Shown piece by piece: positions 40,842 to 41,895 of a DNA stretch of 41,895 nt. The position numbers were made by a program, and so were the translations under genes. The stretch comes from an uncultured Clostridia bacterium. GTDB lineage: Bacteria; Bacillota; Clostridia; TANB77; CAG-508. The DNA is taken from assembly GCA_944393125.1 (NCBI GenBank), contig CALXZB010000010.1, forward strand, positions 1 through 41,895, read 5' to 3'. The notes under the pieces are model-generated. The model was given only the letters and a program-made list of their open reading frames with translations. It did not search any database and was not told the origin of the DNA. How positions within the stretch are numbered: the stretch's first letter is position 1; each line of letters begins with the position of its first letter.

Positions 40842-41756
40842 TTGGCAGACGGTAAAAACAAGAATGAATCATTTAAGACAAATATAAACTGGTTTCCAGG
40901 CCATATGGCAAAAACTAAAAGACAAATTTCAGAAGATTTAAAATTAGTAGATGTTATAGTAGAAATATTAGATGCTAGAATTCCAATTTCAAGTCAAAAT
41001 CCTGAAATAAAGACAATGACACAAAATAAGAAGAAAATAATAGTATTAAATAAATGCGACTTATCAGATGAAAAAGAAAACTCAAAATGGTTAGAATATT
41101 TTATAAAACAGGGAAACAGAGCTGTATTAGTCAATTCAAGTACGGGACAAGGAATTAATCAAGTTATAAAACAGATACAATTAATAATGGAAGAAGAAAC
41201 AAAGAAATTTTTAGAAAAAGGCCGTAAAGGAAGAAAAACAAGAGTTATGGTTGTTGGAATTCCAAATGTAGGAAAATCTTCTTTTATAAATAGAATTGCA
41301 AATAAAAATTCAGCAGAAGTTGGAAACAGACCTGGAATAACAAAACAAAAACAATGGATTCGTATAAATAATGAGATTGAGCTAATGGATACACCTGGTG
41401 TATTATGGCCAAAGTTTGAAAATGAAGAGGTAGCATTAAATTTAGCATTTACTGGTACAATAAAAGATGACGTATTAGATATTACAGAAATTGCATATAA
41501 TTTAATAAAATATTTACTAACTAATTATCAAAGTAATTTGATAGAGAGATATTCATTAAATAAAGAACTAATAAACGAAATATTGTCTAGAGATTTAGAT
41601 GAAAATGAAAACATATATGAAATAATGCAAGTTATTGGAAAAAAGAGAGGAGCAATTATTTCAGGCGGAAATGTTGATGATGAAAAAACATCGAGAATTA
41701 TTTTAGATGATTTTAGAAGTGGAAAGCTAGGAAAAATTACATTAGACAGAGTGTAA
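40842..41756 (+). CDS. rbgA: Ribosome biogenesis GTPase RbgA (YlqF)
   Basis: This 304-residue circularly permuted GTPase acts late in 50S subunit assembly. The motif order is G4 (LNKCD), G5-like SSTG, G1 (GIPNVGKSSF), G2 (GITKQ) and G3 (DTPG). The N-terminal NWFPGHMAKTKRQI is diagnostic for YlqF, and the C-terminal ANTAR-like rRNA-binding helices (about 215-304) include the GKKRGAIISGGNVD segment. It starts with TTG at 40842, with AAAGGAGG upstream; no ATG is nearby. Confidence 0.96.
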   Translation: MADGKNKNESFKTNINWFPGHMAKTKRQISEDLKLVDVIVEILDARIPISSQNPEIKTMTQNKKKIIVLNKCDLSDEKENSKWLEYFIKQGNRAVLVNSSTGQGINQVIKQIQLIMEEETKKFLEKGRKGRKTRVMVVGIPNVGKSSFINRIANKNSAEVGNRPGITKQKQWIRINNEIELMDTPGVLWPKFENEEVALNLAFTGTIKDDVLDITEIAYNLIKYLLTNYQSNLIERYSLNKELINEILSRDLDENENIYEIMQVIGKKRGAIISGGNVDDEKTSRIILDDFRSGKLGKITLDRV

Positions 41757-41760
41757 ATAA

Positions 41761-41807
41761 AAAAGTGATTAATTAATTGAAAAATTTTAGTTAACCACTT
41801 TTATTTT
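41761..41807 (+). terminator. Intrinsic terminator after rbgA
   Basis: AAAAGTG-TTAA (41761-41772) pairs with TTAACCACTTTT (41791-41802), one mismatch, followed by a T-rich run. Confidence 0.75.
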
Positions 41808-41818
41808 ATGTAAATATA

Positions 41819-41827
41819 TGATATAAT
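41819..41827 (+). promoter_or_regulatory. Extended -10 promoter near the window edge
   Basis: TGA followed by TATAAT (41822-41827). A weak -35 (TTTTAT, 41799-41804) lies 17 nt upstream. It points to a plus-strand transcript that begins here and leaves the window. Confidence 0.4.
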
Positions 41828-41851
41828 CTCAAGCAAGTTATGCCACTTTTG

Positions 41852-41882
41852 GCGAAAAAAATAGTTGACTTTAAGAGTCAAC
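41852..41882 (-). terminator. Minus-strand terminator at the window edge
   Basis: On the minus strand GTTGACT pairs with AGTCAAC (41882-41876 with 41870-41864), perfect 7 bp with a 5-nt loop, then TATTTTTTT. It implies a minus-strand gene ending just beyond the window. On the plus strand it lacks a strong T-run. Confidence 0.6.
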
Positions 41883-41895
41883 ACAGTTATTTTAA

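Noticed and set aside
1..41895. Non-standard genetic code (TGA as Trp), considered because of the very low GC content
   Set aside because: Trp is encoded by TGG in conserved positions (SecE IWP, NusG RWYVV), and TGA ends mtnN at the right place.
1..41895. CRISPR array, prophage or integrative element
   Set aside because: No regularly spaced direct repeats, integrase, transposase or phage structural gene was seen; the three tRNA genes show no duplicated 3' end suggesting an attachment site.

Overview
The window is 41.9 kb of very AT-rich chromosome from a Gram-positive, Firmicutes-type bacterium, most likely a member of the Clostridia. This rests on gene content: SigA-type sigma factor, IreB-RuvX-YrzB cluster, YlbF, RbgA, sortase, a 3D/G5 cell-wall protein, LemA-HtpX and YtaF-like proteins. 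It also rests on strong AGA/ATA codon bias, good Shine-Dalgarno sites and many near-consensus TTGACA-N17-TATAAT promoters. TGG encodes Trp and TGA is used as a stop (mtnN), so the code is standard. No transposase, integrase, phage gene or CRISPR array was found. Most of the window is core genome with small accessory insertions.

Layout. 1-326: end of an rRNA operon (23S 3' end, 5S) and a terminator shared with a convergent SAMHD1-like HD phosphohydrolase. 2.1-6.3 kb: flavin reductase, then the rpmG-secE-nusG-rplK-rplA-[L10 leader]-rplJ-rplL cluster from one strong promoter. 6.3-10.4 kb: MTA/SAH nucleosidase, a small charged protein, a GT4 glycosyltransferase, YlbF, a membrane metallopeptidase-like protein and secG. 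10.4-16.5 kb: rnr, a short attenuator-like transcript, a MATE transporter reduced by internal deletion to a C-terminal kinase-like domain, then dnaG and rpoD. 16.5-23.6 kb: MscS channel, two-component system, smc. 23.6-26.3 kb, minus strand: two tandem YtaF/MntP-like proteins, htpX and lemA. 26.5-34.1 kb: 3D/G5 cell-wall protein, a 531-bp palindromic element, lepA, rlmB, a large anchored protein of unknown function, a sortase and an M15-like/peptidoglycan-binding protein. 34.2-34.5 kb: tRNA-Val, tRNA-Asp, tRNA-Phe. 34.7-39.6 kb: an unfamiliar three-gene membrane/ATPase/GAF-GGDEF-like module running into ireB-ruvX, then yrzB. 39.7-41.9 kb: a four-helix membrane protein, a divergent HAM1-family protein, rbgA and the edge of a further minus-strand transcript.

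The main themes are translation and its regulation (ribosomal proteins, NusG, EF4, RlmB, RbgA, tRNAs, rRNA), Sec export (SecE, SecG), DNA replication and chromosome organisation (DnaG, SMC), and cell-envelope processing (sortase, 3D protein, M15-like protein, HtpX/LemA).

The best candidates for new biology are: (1) the 34705-38550 module, in which a TadZ/CpaE-like ATPase with two AT-hooks and three acidic T-V/I-L-P-G repeats sits with a small VirB2-like membrane protein and an inactive-looking GAF-GGDEF protein, directly upstream of ireB; (2) the 531-bp near-symmetrical palindrome upstream of lepA; (3) the leader-peptide/terminator in front of a deleted MATE-kinase gene; (4) a terminator whose 3' arm is also the ribosome-binding site of the next gene. 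All functional statements come from reading the sequence and remembered family features; no database search was run.
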